From the NCBI RefSeq assembly GCF_900188445.1, contig NZ_FZOR01000004.1, positions 62,001-126,000 of the forward strand: a stretch of 64,000 nt of DNA, in the 5' to 3' direction. This document shows positions 8,172 through 16,481 of the stretch, piece after piece. Numbering within the stretch: the stretch's first letter is position 1; each line of letters opens with the position of its first letter. The notes beneath the pieces were generated by a model. It saw only the letters and a program-made list of their open reading frames with translations, made no database searches and was not told the origin of the DNA. The translations under genes were made by a program, and so were the position numbers. Source of the DNA: Actinomadura meyerae. Lineage in GTDB: Bacteria; Actinomycetota; Actinomycetes; Streptosporangiales; Streptosporangiaceae.

Positions 8172-8861
8172 TCACTTCTGCGCGGTGGGGCGGGGCGCGT
8201 ACTCGTCCACGTACTCCTGGCCCGACAGCGCCTGGATCGCGTCCATGATCTCGTCGGTGACCTGCCGGGCGGCCTTGCCGCGCGGGACGCCCTCGTCCCG
8301 GCCCCGGAAGTCCATCGGCGGGCCGACGCGCAGCGCGATCCGGCCGGGCCGGGGGACGGCCCGCCCCAGCGGCTGCACCCGGTCGGTGCCGATGATCCCG
8401 ACCGGGACGACGGGCGCGCCGGTCCGCATCGCCAGCCGCGCCACCCCCGTGCGGCCCCGGTAGAGCCGCCCGTCGGGGGAGCGGGTGCCCTCGGGGTGGA
8501 TCGCGAACACCCCGCCGCGCGCCAGCACCGCCGCCGCCGTGTCGAGCGCGTCCAGCGCCGCCCGCCCGCCAGACCGGTCGACCGCGATCGCCCCGACGCC
8601 GCGGAAGAACGTCGCCGTGGCGCGCCCCTTCAGCCCCTGCCCGGTGAAGTACTCGTGCTTGCCGAGGAAGTGGACCCGGCGCGGCAGGATCAGCGGCACC
8701 GCGAACGAGTCGAGGAACGCCAGGTGGTTCGCCGCGATGATCACCGGGCCCGTGCGCGGGACGTGCCGCAGGCCGCTCACCCGGGGCAGGAACGCGACGC
8801 GCATGGCGGGTCCCATGACGACGTACTTCATCAGCGGATAGACGAGGCGCTCGGGGTCCAT
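8172..8861 (-). CDS. plsC: 1-acyl-sn-glycerol-3-phosphate acyltransferase
   Basis: 229 residues. Motif I, NHLAFLDS (catalytic NHxxxxD), and motif III, HPEGTRSPDGRLYRG (phosphate binding), are both present with family spacing; VVPVGIIGTD is motif IV. It acylates lysophosphatidic acid or a similar acceptor at the inner membrane face in phospholipid synthesis. Actinomycetes carry several paralogues, so the exact acceptor is uncertain. The start MDPERLVYPLMKYVVMGP at 8861 gives a normal length. It is downstream of the GPP34 gene on the same strand with a gap of about 100 bases. Confidence 0.9.
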   Translation of the reverse strand: MDPERLVYPLMKYVVMGPAMRVAFLPRVSGLRHVPRTGPVIIAANHLAFLDSFAVPLILPRRVHFLGKHEYFTGQGLKGRATATFFRGVGAIAVDRSGGRAALDALDTAAAVLARGGVFAIHPEGTRSPDGRLYRGRTGVARLAMRTGAPVVPVGIIGTDRVQPLGRAVPRPGRIALRVGPPMDFRGRDEGVPRGKAARQVTDEIMDAIQALSGQEYVDEYAPRPTAQK

Positions 8862-8959
8862 GTCGCAGAAGGCTATGGGCCGCGCGGCCCCCGCCGCCGG
8901 TGGGTCGCGATACAAACCGGGACCCCCGGATCTTGTAGGAAACCGCAATGGCGCGCCGG

Positions 8960-9586
8960 TCAGCCTTCGGCGGCCGACGCGTCCAGGGCCCGGATCAGCC
9001 GGCCGACGGCCGGGGCCGCCGGGCCGCTGCGCGCGGTCAGCTCCTCGATCCGCCGCCGGTGCCGCCGCCGGTCGGTCCGCGGCAGCACCGAGCCGAGCTC
9101 GCCCGCCGCCGCGAGCGCCACCGCCGCCGCGTCGTAGCTGTTCACGTGCGCGACCGGGCGCCCCCGCAGGGCCGACGAGGCGCCGCCCCACAGCTGCTTC
9201 ACCACCCGAGGGTCCTTCACGGTGATCTCCTGGCGCGGGACGAGGCCGAGCACCCGGGTGCGGCGCACCCGGATCCAGCCGTCCCGCTCCAGCTCGTCCC
9301 GGACCGCCGCGACGATCGCCTTGGCGTCCGTGCGCACCCAGTGCCGCCAGGGCCGGGGCCGGGACGCCGCGATCTGCGCCGCCACCCCGTACGGGTCGTC
9401 CCCCGGCGTCCCCGGGACGGGGCGGCGCCGCTCCTCCTGCAGCCGCCCGTCCAGGTACAGCTCGGTCAGCGCGGCGCCGCGCAGCAGGTAGCCGAGCCGC
9501 ACGCCGCCGCTGGTCATCTTCCGCTTCCGCAGGTCGTACGCCAGCAGGTACATCCGCGCCGGCAGCGTCTCCGGAACCTCGACCAT
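8960..9586 (-). CDS. GPP34/Vps74-like family protein
   Basis: 208 residues with the GPP34 (GOLPH3) pattern: LPARMYLLAYDLRKRKMTSG at the N-terminus, LGYLLRGAALTELYLDGRL, and a basic helical C-terminal half. In eukaryotes this fold binds PI4P at the Golgi; actinobacteria carry many copies whose role is unknown, perhaps at the membrane or in secondary metabolism. The ATG at 9586 lies two bases after the stop of the ribbon-helix-helix gene, so the two are co-transcribed and probably translationally coupled. Confidence 0.85.
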   Translation of the reverse strand: MVEVPETLPARMYLLAYDLRKRKMTSGGVRLGYLLRGAALTELYLDGRLQEERRRPVPGTPGDDPYGVAAQIAASRPRPWRHWVRTDAKAIVAAVRDELERDGWIRVRRTRVLGLVPRQEITVKDPRVVKQLWGGASSALRGRPVAHVNSYDAAAVALAAAGELGSVLPRTDRRRHRRRIEELTARSGPAAPAVGRLIRALDASAAEG

Positions 9587-9588
9587 GG

Positions 9589-9873
9589 CTAGTCCTCGCT
9601 CCCGCCGCCCGGCGGGTCGTCCTCGTCCTCGTCCCCGTGCCCGGGGCCGTCCCCGGGCGTGTCCCCCTCGGGGGGTTCCGGCCGCCTGCGCGGGCGGCCG
9701 GGCCCCCGCATCCGCTGCGCCGACCCCGGCATCCGGCCCGCGTCGGCGAGCGCCCGCCGCAGCAGGAACTCGATCTGCGCGTTGGTGCTGCGCAGCTCGT
9801 CCGCCGCCCAGCGGGCCAGCGCGTCGTGCACGGCCGGGTCGAGCCGCAGCAGGATCTTCTTCCGCTCCGCCAC
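9589..9873 (-). CDS. Ribbon-helix-helix small protein with acidic tail
   Basis: 94 residues. MAERKKILLRLDPAVHDALA and RWAADELRSTNAQIEFLLRR form the short beta strand plus two helices of Arc/MetJ-like DNA-binding proteins. The second half is a Pro/Gly/Asp/Glu-rich disordered tail. The start is a GTG at 9871-9873. In actinomycetes this little gene regularly accompanies an SPFH-domain gene, here immediately upstream, so it may regulate the operon. It could also be taken for an orphan antitoxin, but no toxin is next to it. Confidence 0.8.
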   Translation of the reverse strand: MAERKKILLRLDPAVHDALARWAADELRSTNAQIEFLLRRALADAGRMPGSAQRMRGPGRPRRRPEPPEGDTPGDGPGHGDEDEDDPPGGGSED

Positions 9874-9885
9874 TGCTACGCGCGG

Positions 9886-10800
9886 TCACTGGTAGAGGCT
9901 GCCGGTGTTGACCACCGGCTGGGCGTCCCGGTCGGCGCACAGGACGACCAGCAGGTTGCTGACCATGGCCGCCTTGCGCTCCTCGTCCAGGTCCACCACG
10001 TTCTCCTCGTCCAGCCGGTCGAGCGCGAGCTGCACCATGCCGACCGCGCCCTCCACGATCCGCTGCCGCGCCGCCACGACCGCGCCCGCCTGCTGCCGGC
10101 GCAGCATCGCCTGCGCGATCTCCGGCGCGTACGCCAGCCGGGTGATCCGGGACTCGATGATGTCCACCCCGGCGGAGGCGACCCGCTGCGCGAGCTCCTC
10201 CGACAGCTGCGCGGTGATCTCGTCGGCGTTGTCGCGCAGCGAGGTGCGGTCGGCGGCGTCGTAGGGGAAGCTGCCCGCGATGTGCCGGACGGCCGCCTCG
10301 GTCTGGAACGCGACGAACTCCACGAAGTCGTCCACCTCGAACACCGCCCGCGCGGTATCGGCGACCTGCCACACCACCACGGCCGAGATCTCGATCGGGT
10401 TCCCGTCCAGGTCGTTGACCTTGGCGAGCCCGGTCTCGTGGTTGCGGATCCGGGTGGAGACCCGGCGCCGCTCGGTCAGCGGGTTCACCCACCGCAGCCC
10501 GTCGGTGCGGACCGTCCCGGAGTAGCGCCCGAGCAGTTGGAGCACCCGCGCCTCGCCCGGCGCGACGGGCGTCAGCCCGGCCGTGAGGACCAGCCCCGCG
10601 AGCACCAGCAGGCCGCCCACGGTGCCGCCGACGGCGATGGCGGCGGCACCGCCGGCCGCCACCCCGACGGCGATCGACGCGCCGCCCACGGCCATCCACA
10701 GCAGGGCGACGCCCAGCATCAGCCAGCCGCCGCGGTCGCGCGCCGGCCGCTCCTCGATCTTCGGCCTCGGCATCTCCACCTGCGTCACCACGTCCGCCAT
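9886..10800 (-). CDS. SPFH/band 7 domain membrane protein
   Basis: About 304 residues from the ATG at 10800. Two hydrophobic segments ([20 protein letters not shown] and [14 protein letters not shown]) form a membrane hairpin, then the SPFH domain runs through [34 protein letters not shown] and [19 protein letters not shown]. Such proteins scaffold membrane microdomains. First gene of an operon with the ribbon-helix-helix and GPP34 genes. The start is ambiguous because the RBS-ATG unit is repeated: in-frame ATGs lie at 10800, 10815 and 10830 and the frame opens at 10875. The most downstream ATG gives the family-like N-terminus [17 protein letters not shown]. Confidence 0.88.
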   Translation of the reverse strand: MADVVTQVEMPRPKIEERPARDRGGWLMLGVALLWMAVGGASIAVGVAAGGAAAIAVGGTVGGLLVLAGLVLTAGLTPVAPGEARVLQLLGRYSGTVRTDGLRWVNPLTERRRVSTRIRNHETGLAKVNDLDGNPIEISAVVVWQVADTARAVFEVDDFVEFVAFQTEAAVRHIAGSFPYDAADRTSLRDNADEITAQLSEELAQRVASAGVDIIESRITRLAYAPEIAQAMLRRQQAGAVVAARQRIVEGAVGMVQLALDRLDEENVVDLDEERKAAMVSNLLVVLCADRDAQPVVNTGSLYQ

Positions 10801-10830
10801 CCCGTCCTCCTGCATCCCGTCCTCCTGCAT
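10801..10830 (-). repeat. Tandem repeat of ribosome-binding site plus start codon
   Basis: Read on the minus strand, the unit ATGCAGGAGGACGGG occurs twice in a row directly before the ATG at 10800. Each unit supplies GGAGGA four to five bases before the next in-frame ATG, so the gene has two complete initiation signals at 10815 and 10800, plus an ATG at 10830 with a weaker site. Confidence 0.9.
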
Positions 10831-10914
10831 CCCGTCCACGTGCGTCCCGCCCGCGTGCGTTCCGCTTGCACGCATTCCGCCCGCTTACCGTTCGGTTATC
10901 ACCAGCATAGCAAA

Positions 10915-10924
10915 GTGATATCAC
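10915..10924. promoter_or_regulatory. Perfect palindrome GTGATATCAC upstream of SPFH operon
   Basis: GTGATATCAC is a perfect 10-base palindrome in a local AT-rich patch. On the minus strand it is followed by TTTGCTATG and TGATAAC, giving possible -35/-10 elements. It probably marks the promoter or an operator of the SPFH operon. Confidence 0.45.
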
Positions 10925-10963
10925 ATTTCCAGTGGACGGGGCGGCGGGGCCGCCCCGCCCCGC

Positions 10964-12502
10964 TCAGGGGAGCGGGACGAGGTCGGGCTCCTCGGCGTCC
11001 TCGATGACCTTGGGGACGCCCCGCAGCGTCACCAGCGCGAACACGGCCACCGCGGCGGCGAAGCCCGCGCTGCACACCAGCGCGGCGTGCATGCCGTCCA
11101 CGAACGCCTCGCGGGCCGCGGTGGCGACCTGCGCGCCGAGCGCGGACGGGAGGTGCGCGGCGGCCTGCAGGGCGGCGGCCAGCGAGTCCCGCGCGGCGGC
11201 CGCGGCGGGCGCCGGGACGCCGCCGGGCAGGTCAAGGACGTTGCGGTACACGGCGGTCAGCACGCTGCCGAGGACCGCCATGCCGAGCGCGCCGCCCAGC
11301 TCGGTCGCCGTCTCGGCGATCGCCGAGGCGGAGCCCGAGCGCTCCTTCGGCACCGAGGCGAGCACGGTGTCGGCGGTGACCGTCATCGCCAGGCCCATCC
11401 CGAGGCCGGCCAGCAGCATGGACGGGAGCATCAGCCAGTACGAGGTGTGCAGGCCGATCACCAGGTAGAGGGAGAACCCGACGGCCGACAGCAGCATGCC
11501 GGCGGCGACGACGCGGGCGCGGCCGAGCGCGCCGATCAGCGGCGGGGCGAGCAGGGCGCCGCCAATCATTGCCCCGGCCGCGCCGGGCAGCCCGGCCAGG
11601 CCCGCCTTCAGCGGCGACCAGCCGAGCGCGAGCTGGAAGAACAGCGAGAAGATCAGCGACTGGGCGACCAGGGTGAACATCGCGAACATGTTGGTGGCCA
11701 CGGACCCGGCGAACGCGGCGCGGCGGAACAGCCGGACGTCGATCAGCGGGTGGGCCGTCCGGGTCTGCCGGACGAGGAACGCGGCCAGCGCCGCCACCCC
11801 GATCGCCAGCGCGACGTAGACGCGGGTCTCGTCCAGGCCGTGCGCGGCGGCCTCCTTGATCGCGTACACCGCGCCGAGCACGCCGGCGACCGACAGCGGC
11901 ACGCTCACCAGGTCCAGCCGGCCCGGGGCGGGGTTGCGCGACTCCGGCAGCACGACCAGCCCGGCGACCAGCACCACGGCCATGATCGGCACGTTGATCA
12001 TGAAGACCGAGCCCCACCAGAAGTGGTCGAGCAGCGCGCCCGCCACGACCGGGCCGAGGCCGACGGCGAGGCCCGCGACGCCGCTGAACGCGCCGACGAC
12101 CGCCGTCCGCTCCTTCGGGTCGGGGAAGGCCCGGCGGATCAGCGACAGGCCGGACGGCATCAGCGTCGCCCCCGCGACGCCGAGCAGCGCGCGGGCCGCG
12201 ATCAGCAGTTCGGCGCTCGGCGCGTAGGCGGTCACCGCGGACGCCGCGGCGAACAGCGCGGTGCCCATCAGCAGCAGCTTCTTGTGCCCGATCCGGTCGC
12301 CGACGCCGCCCATGGTGATCAGCAGGCCGGCGAGGGTGAAGCCGTAGGCGTCGGCGATCCACAGGATCTGGGTGGCCGAGGGGTCCAGGTCGGCGCTGAG
12401 GTGCGGGACGGCCTGGTTCAGCGCGGTCAGGTCGATGTTCGGCACGAGCGCCGCCAGCAGGCAGATCGCGAACGTGCCCCATTTGCGGGCCGAGGTGTTC
12501 AT
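10964..12502 (-). CDS. DHA2-type MFS exporter (QacA/SmvA-like)
   Basis: About 512 residues and 14 hydrophobic segments. Helix 1 carries NIDLTALNQAVPHLSADL, the motif seen in QacA/SmvA-type exporters, and ITMGGVGDRIGHKKLLLMG is MFS motif A. RALLGVAGATLMPSGLSLIRRAF and the later GSASAIAETATELGGALGMA are typical of multidrug exporters of the DHA2 family. It should expel quaternary ammonium or dye-like compounds by proton antiport. I place the start at the ATG 12502 (MNTSARKWGTFAICLLA); the frame is open to a GTG at 12541. No regulator is adjacent. Confidence 0.88.
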   Translation of the reverse strand: MNTSARKWGTFAICLLAALVPNIDLTALNQAVPHLSADLDPSATQILWIADAYGFTLAGLLITMGGVGDRIGHKKLLLMGTALFAAASAVTAYAPSAELLIAARALLGVAGATLMPSGLSLIRRAFPDPKERTAVVGAFSGVAGLAVGLGPVVAGALLDHFWWGSVFMINVPIMAVVLVAGLVVLPESRNPAPGRLDLVSVPLSVAGVLGAVYAIKEAAAHGLDETRVYVALAIGVAALAAFLVRQTRTAHPLIDVRLFRRAAFAGSVATNMFAMFTLVAQSLIFSLFFQLALGWSPLKAGLAGLPGAAGAMIGGALLAPPLIGALGRARVVAAGMLLSAVGFSLYLVIGLHTSYWLMLPSMLLAGLGMGLAMTVTADTVLASVPKERSGSASAIAETATELGGALGMAVLGSVLTAVYRNVLDLPGGVPAPAAAAARDSLAAALQAAAHLPSALGAQVATAAREAFVDGMHAALVCSAGFAAAVAVFALVTLRGVPKVIEDAEEPDLVPLP

Positions 12503-12569
12503 GCCCGCAACGGTCGCGGGCGGCGCTGACCGTTCCCGCACCGTCCGCTGACGGCGGGGTGCGCGGGCC

Positions 12570-12621
12570 GTCAGCGCTCACCGGTCGGGCCGTCAGCGCT
12601 CACCGGTCGGGCCGTCAGCGC
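12570..12621. repeat. 22-bp tandem repeat in intergenic region
   Basis: The unit GTCAGCGCTCACCGGTCGGGCC occurs at 12570-12591 and 12592-12613 and again in part to 12621. It sits between the exporter start and the stop of the convergently placed SARP regulator gene and has no clear hairpin. Confidence 0.85.
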
Positions 12622-12654
12622 CGCGCCCGGCGGGCCGTCAGCGCCCGTCCGGCG

Positions 12655-15600
12655 TCACGTCCGCCCGGCTCCCGCGCCCGCCGGGTCCGGGCCCGCCGGG
12701 TCCGCGCCCGCCGGGTCCGGGCCGGCGAGGATCGCGGCGGCCCGGTCGCGGGGGAGGGCGGCGGCCTCCGCGAAGGCGCGCTCGAAGGCGGTGTCGCCGA
12801 TCAGGCCGCGGGCCGCGGCGGCGACGCGCTCGGCGTCGGGCCCGCCCGCGGTGTGGACGCCGCGCAGCGCCTCCGCCACGCCGAGCAGCAGGGCCGCGCG
12901 CTCCCCGTCCCCGTCCGCGGCGGCCGCCCCCGCCAGCCCGGCCGCCAGGGCCGTCCGGTAGACGAAGACGGGGTGGTCGAGCGACATGTCGAGGGCCTCG
13001 CGGAACAGCGCGCGGGCCCGCCCGGTGTCGCCCTCCTCGACCGCCAGCCAGCCCAGCCCGACGAGCGCCGCGCCCCGCGCCGCGGCGGCGATGAACCGCT
13101 CCGACGCGAGGCCGGTCAGGGCCTGCTCGTACAGCCGCCGCGCCTCGGCGAGGTCGCCGCGCAGCCGCGCCACCTCGCCGAGCCCGTGGTGGCCGGCGGC
13201 GACCTTGTCGGGCGCGCCGGCCCGGCGGGCGAGCTCGATGCCGCGCTCCAGGTCGGCCCGCGCGGCCTCCGGCGTCCCGTCCTCGATCAGCACCCGCGCC
13301 CGCTGGTAGAGCAGGTCGGCGGTGTCCTCCAGCGCGCCGAGCGGCGCGAGGATCCCCAGCGCCTCGTCCAGCATCGCGAGGGCGCGGTCATGGTCGCCGC
13401 GCCAGCCGGCCGCCTGCGCGAGGGTGTCGAGCACGTTGGCGATGCCCCACTGGTCGCCGCACTCCCGGAAGAGCCGCAGCGCCTCGCCGCACCGCTCCTC
13501 CATGGTGGCGACGTCCCCGTCGTGCTGGGCGACGAACCCGTCGCTCATCGCGACCAGCGCGCGCGTCCACGGGTCGTCCCCGATCTGCCGGGTGAACACC
13601 GCGTAGTCGGTGCGCTCGGGCCCGGCGGTCAGCGCCCACAGGACGATCACGACCGGATACCGCACCGCCCGGTCGATGCCTCGCAGCAGCACCGCGGCGC
13701 GGTCGAGCCACGCCACGGCCCGCTCGCCGGAGATCCCGCCGGCGACCGCGTTGGTGACGCAGAGGACGTACTCCTCCTCCATCCCCTCCGGCGGTTCGTC
13801 GCCGAGCGCGTCGAGCAGGCCGGCCGCCAGCGCCGCGCCCTCCACCCGGCCGCGCAGCCACCAGTACCAGGACAGGGACGCCACCGTCCGCAGCGCGAGC
13901 GCGGGGTCGGCGCGCACGCTCCACCGCAGCGCCGCGTGCAGGTTCGCGTGGTCGGCGGCGAGACGCTCCAGCCACTCGCGCTGCCCGGCCCCGCGCAGGT
14001 GCGGCTCGGCGCGCCGGGCCAGCTCCGCGAAGTACCCGGCGTGCGCGCGCTCGAACCGCTCCCTCTCGCCCGCCTCGGCGAGGCGCTCGGCGCAGAACGC
14101 CCGGACCGTGTCGAGCATCCGGTACCGCGACCCGTCGCTCTGCACCAGCGACTTGTCGGCCAGCTCGACCAGCAGCTCGTCGGCGTCGTCGAGGCCGCAG
14201 ACCCCGGCCGCCGCCTCCAGCGTCATTCCGCCGGAGAACACCGTCAGCCGCCGGGCGAGGGCGCGCTCGGCCCCGTCGAGGAGGTCCCAGCTCCACTCGA
14301 CGACCGCGCGCAGCGTCTGGTGGCGCGGCACCGCCGCCCGGTCCCCGCGCGACAGCAGCCGGAACCGGTCGTCCAGCCGCGTCGCGACCTCGGCGACCGG
14401 CAGGGACCGCAGCCGCGCCGCCGCCAGCTCGATCGCCAGCGGAAGCCCGTCCAGCGCCCGGCAGATCCGCAGGACGTCCGCGGCGTTGCCCCCGTCCACC
14501 GAGAACCCGGGACGGACCGCCTCGGCCCGGTCGAGGAACAGCCGCACCGCCGGGTAGTCCCGCACCGCCCCGGCCGGGGCGCCGTCCGGCGGCAGCTCCA
14601 GCGGCGGCACCGGCCGCAGCGCCTCGCCGGTGATCGCGAGCGCCTCCCGGCTCGTCGCCAGCACCCGCAACCGCGGGCACGCGCTCAGCAGCCGCCGCGC
14701 GATCGGCGCGACGGCGGCCACGACGTGCTCGCAGTTGTCCAGGATGAGCAGCACGCGCCGCCCCTCCAGGGCCGTGACGAGGCGCTCCAGCGCGTCCGGC
14801 TGCGGCTCGCCGGGGGCGGGCAGCATCCCGCCCTCGCGCAGCCCGAGCGCGCCGAGCAGTGCCTTCGGCACCTCGGCCGCGACGGCCGGCGCCAGGTCGA
14901 CGAAGCGGACCTCGCCGCCCTCCCGCGCCGCCGCCTCGATCGCCAGCCGCGTCTTGCCCGCGCCGCCCGGCCCGAGCAGCGTGACGAGCCGCCCGTGCGC
15001 GAGCATCTTGCGGACGCGCCGCAGCTCCTCCTCGCGCCCGACGAAGCTGGTGAGCTGCGCGGGCAGGTTCGAGCGGACCGGCTCGGGGCCGGCGGCCCCG
15101 CCGCGCAGCACGGCGAGGTGCGCCTCGGCCAGCTCCTTCGACGGGTCGGCGCCCAGCTCCTCGGCGAGCGCGCGCCGCCCGTCCTCGAACACCGCGAGCG
15201 CCTCGGCCTGCCGCCCGCCCGCGTGCAGCGCCCTGATCAGCAGCGCCCGCGCCCGCTCGCGCAGCGGCTGCGCGGCCACCAGGTCGCGCAGTGCCGCGAC
15301 CACCGCCTCGGCGTCGCCGCCCTCCAGCCGCGCCTCGGCGAGGCCCTCGACGGCCGACGCCCGCGCCTCCTCCAGCCGCGCCGCCTGCGCCGCGGCGAAC
15401 GGCGCGTCCACGTCCGCCAGGGCCGGGCCGCGCCACAGCCCGAGCGCCTCCTCCAGCAGCGCGGCCCGCTCCCCGGCCGCCGCCGCGCGCCGCGCGTCGG
15501 CGGTGAGCCGCTCGAACCGGTGGACGTCGACGTCCTCGCGCTCGACGGCGATCCGGTACCCGGCGGCGAGCCCCTCGACCGGCGCCGCGTCGCCGAGCGC

Positions 15601-15885
15601 GCGGCGCAGCCGCGACACCTGCGACTGGAGCGCGTTCGCCGCGCCGCTCGGCGGATCCTCCCCGTAGAGGCCGTCGATGAGCCGCTCCGCCGGGACGGCG
15701 CGCCCGGCGTCCAGGAGCAGCATCGCGAGCAGCGCCCGGACCCGGGGCCCGCCGATCGGCACGGCATCCCCGCCCGTCCGGGCCCCGGCATCCCCGCCCG
15801 TCCGGACCCCGGCATCCCCGCCCGTCCGGACCCCGGCATCCCCGCCCGTCCGGGCCTCGACCGCTCCAAGGATGGCGAACTGCAT
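12655..15885 (-). CDS. SARP/AfsR-type regulator: winged helix, BTAD, NB-ARC, TPR
   Basis: About 1076 residues. Residues 1-110 are an OmpR-type winged helix (FAILGAVEAR.. then PIGGPRVRALLAMLLLDAGR). Residues 110-270 are the bacterial transcriptional activation domain (AALLEEALGLWRGPALADVD; ELGADPSKELAEAHLAVLRG). An NB-ARC/AAA module follows with Walker A LLGPGGAGKTRLA near residue 300 and LILDNCEHV, and the C-terminal 500 residues are TPR-like helices. Such proteins activate nearby or pathway genes. The loop between the first two strands is expanded by four copies of an RTGGDAG(V/A) octapeptide from a 24-bp DNA repeat. The C-terminus is PDPAG-rich. I start at ATG 15885 (MQFAILG) rather than 15903. 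The epoxide-hydrolase-like gene is divergent, 50 bases away. Confidence 0.9.
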   Translation of the reverse strand: MQFAILGAVEARTGGDAGVRTGGDAGVRTGGDAGARTGGDAVPIGGPRVRALLAMLLLDAGRAVPAERLIDGLYGEDPPSGAANALQSQVSRLRRALGDAAPVEGLAAGYRIAVEREDVDVHRFERLTADARRAAAAGERAALLEEALGLWRGPALADVDAPFAAAQAARLEEARASAVEGLAEARLEGGDAEAVVAALRDLVAAQPLRERARALLIRALHAGGRQAEALAVFEDGRRALAEELGADPSKELAEAHLAVLRGGAAGPEPVRSNLPAQLTSFVGREEELRRVRKMLAHGRLVTLLGPGGAGKTRLAIEAAAREGGEVRFVDLAPAVAAEVPKALLGALGLREGGMLPAPGEPQPDALERLVTALEGRRVLLILDNCEHVVAAVAPIARRLLSACPRLRVLATSREALAITGEALRPVPPLELPPDGAPAGAVRDYPAVRLFLDRAEAVRPGFSVDGGNAADVLRICRALDGLPLAIELAAARLRSLPVAEVATRLDDRFRLLSRGDRAAVPRHQTLRAVVEWSWDLLDGAERALARRLTVFSGGMTLEAAAGVCGLDDADELLVELADKSLVQSDGSRYRMLDTVRAFCAERLAEAGERERFERAHAGYFAELARRAEPHLRGAGQREWLERLAADHANLHAALRWSVRADPALALRTVASLSWYWWLRGRVEGAALAAGLLDALGDEPPEGMEEEYVLCVTNAVAGGISGERAVAWLDRAAVLLRGIDRAVRYPVVIVLWALTAGPERTDYAVFTRQIGDDPWTRALVAMSDGFVAQHDGDVATMEERCGEALRLFRECGDQWGIANVLDTLAQAAGWRGDHDRALAMLDEALGILAPLGALEDTADLLYQRARVLIEDGTPEAARADLERGIELARRAGAPDKVAAGHHGLGEVARLRGDLAEARRLYEQALTGLASERFIAAAARGAALVGLGWLAVEEGDTGRARALFREALDMSLDHPVFVYRTALAAGLAGAAAADGDGERAALLLGVAEALRGVHTAGGPDAERVAAAARGLIGDTAFERAFAEAAALPRDRAAAILAGPDPAGADPAGPDPAGAGAGRT
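15763..15858 (-). repeat. Four 24-bp units inside the SARP DNA-binding domain
   Basis: A 24-base unit beginning GGCATCCCCGCCCGTCCGG (plus strand) is repeated four times at 15763, 15787, 15811 and 15835, with one or two changes. It is in frame and adds roughly 30 residues to the loop between strand 1 and helix 1 of the winged-helix domain, which is normally very short. Confidence 0.92.
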
Positions 15886-15935
15886 GCCCGGATTCTCCCG
15901 CACTACCGTGGTACTCCCGACTCTGGAGGAACGCC

Positions 15936-16367
15936 ATGACCGAGATCCAGATCGTCACCGACTTCCTCTCCGCGCTCGAGGACTTGGACGTCGACCGCGC
16001 CCTGTCGCACGCGGCGCCCGGCATGGTCTACCAGAACGTCCCGCTGCCGCCCGCCCGCGGCCTGCCCGCCGTCGAGAAGACGCTCCGCTCCATGACCCGC
16101 TACGGGACGGGGTTCGAGGCCCGCGTCCACAACATCGCCGCGAACGGCCCGGTGGTGCTCACCGAGCGCACCGACGTCCTGGAGTGCAAGGCGTGGCGCG
16201 CCGAGTTCTGGGTCTGCGGCACCTTCGAGGTGCACGACGGCCGCATCACCCTGTGGCGCGACTACTTCGACTGGACGACGTTCCTGGCCGCGTCCGCCAA
16301 GGGCCTCGGCGGCGTCCTGCGCTCCGCCCTCGGCGCCCGCCCGCGTCCGCGCCCCACGCCGCGCTGA
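15936..16367 (+). CDS. Limonene-1,2-epoxide hydrolase/SnoaL-like protein
   Basis: 143 residues. The small NTF2-like fold of limonene-epoxide hydrolase is recognisable, with Tyr32 and Asn34 in MVYQNVPLPP, Arg78 and Asp80 in LTERTDVLE, and an Asp in ITLWRDYFDW. These match the Tyr-Asn-Arg-Asp-Asp set that activates water in the Rhodococcus enzyme, with nearly the same spacing. It probably hydrolyses an epoxide of unknown nature. The ATG follows GGAGG at the right distance. It is divergent from the SARP regulator and could be its target. Confidence 0.8.
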   Translation: MTEIQIVTDFLSALEDLDVDRALSHAAPGMVYQNVPLPPARGLPAVEKTLRSMTRYGTGFEARVHNIAANGPVVLTERTDVLECKAWRAEFWVCGTFEVHDGRITLWRDYFDWTTFLAASAKGLGGVLRSALGARPRPRPTPR

Positions 16368-16481
16368 CGCGGTTCCGGGGGAGCGGCGGCCCGGGTCGCG
16401 CACCCTAGCGCAAACTTGCCAGCATTTCCTGTCACGGTTGCTACAAGCCCTGGTCCCGTACCGTTCGCCATCATCCTCGGC

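Noticed and set aside
12559-15939. 1126-residue plus-strand frame opposite the SARP regulator
   Set aside because: Arg/Pro/Gly-rich without any domain; the minus strand has winged helix, BTAD and NB-ARC motifs in order.
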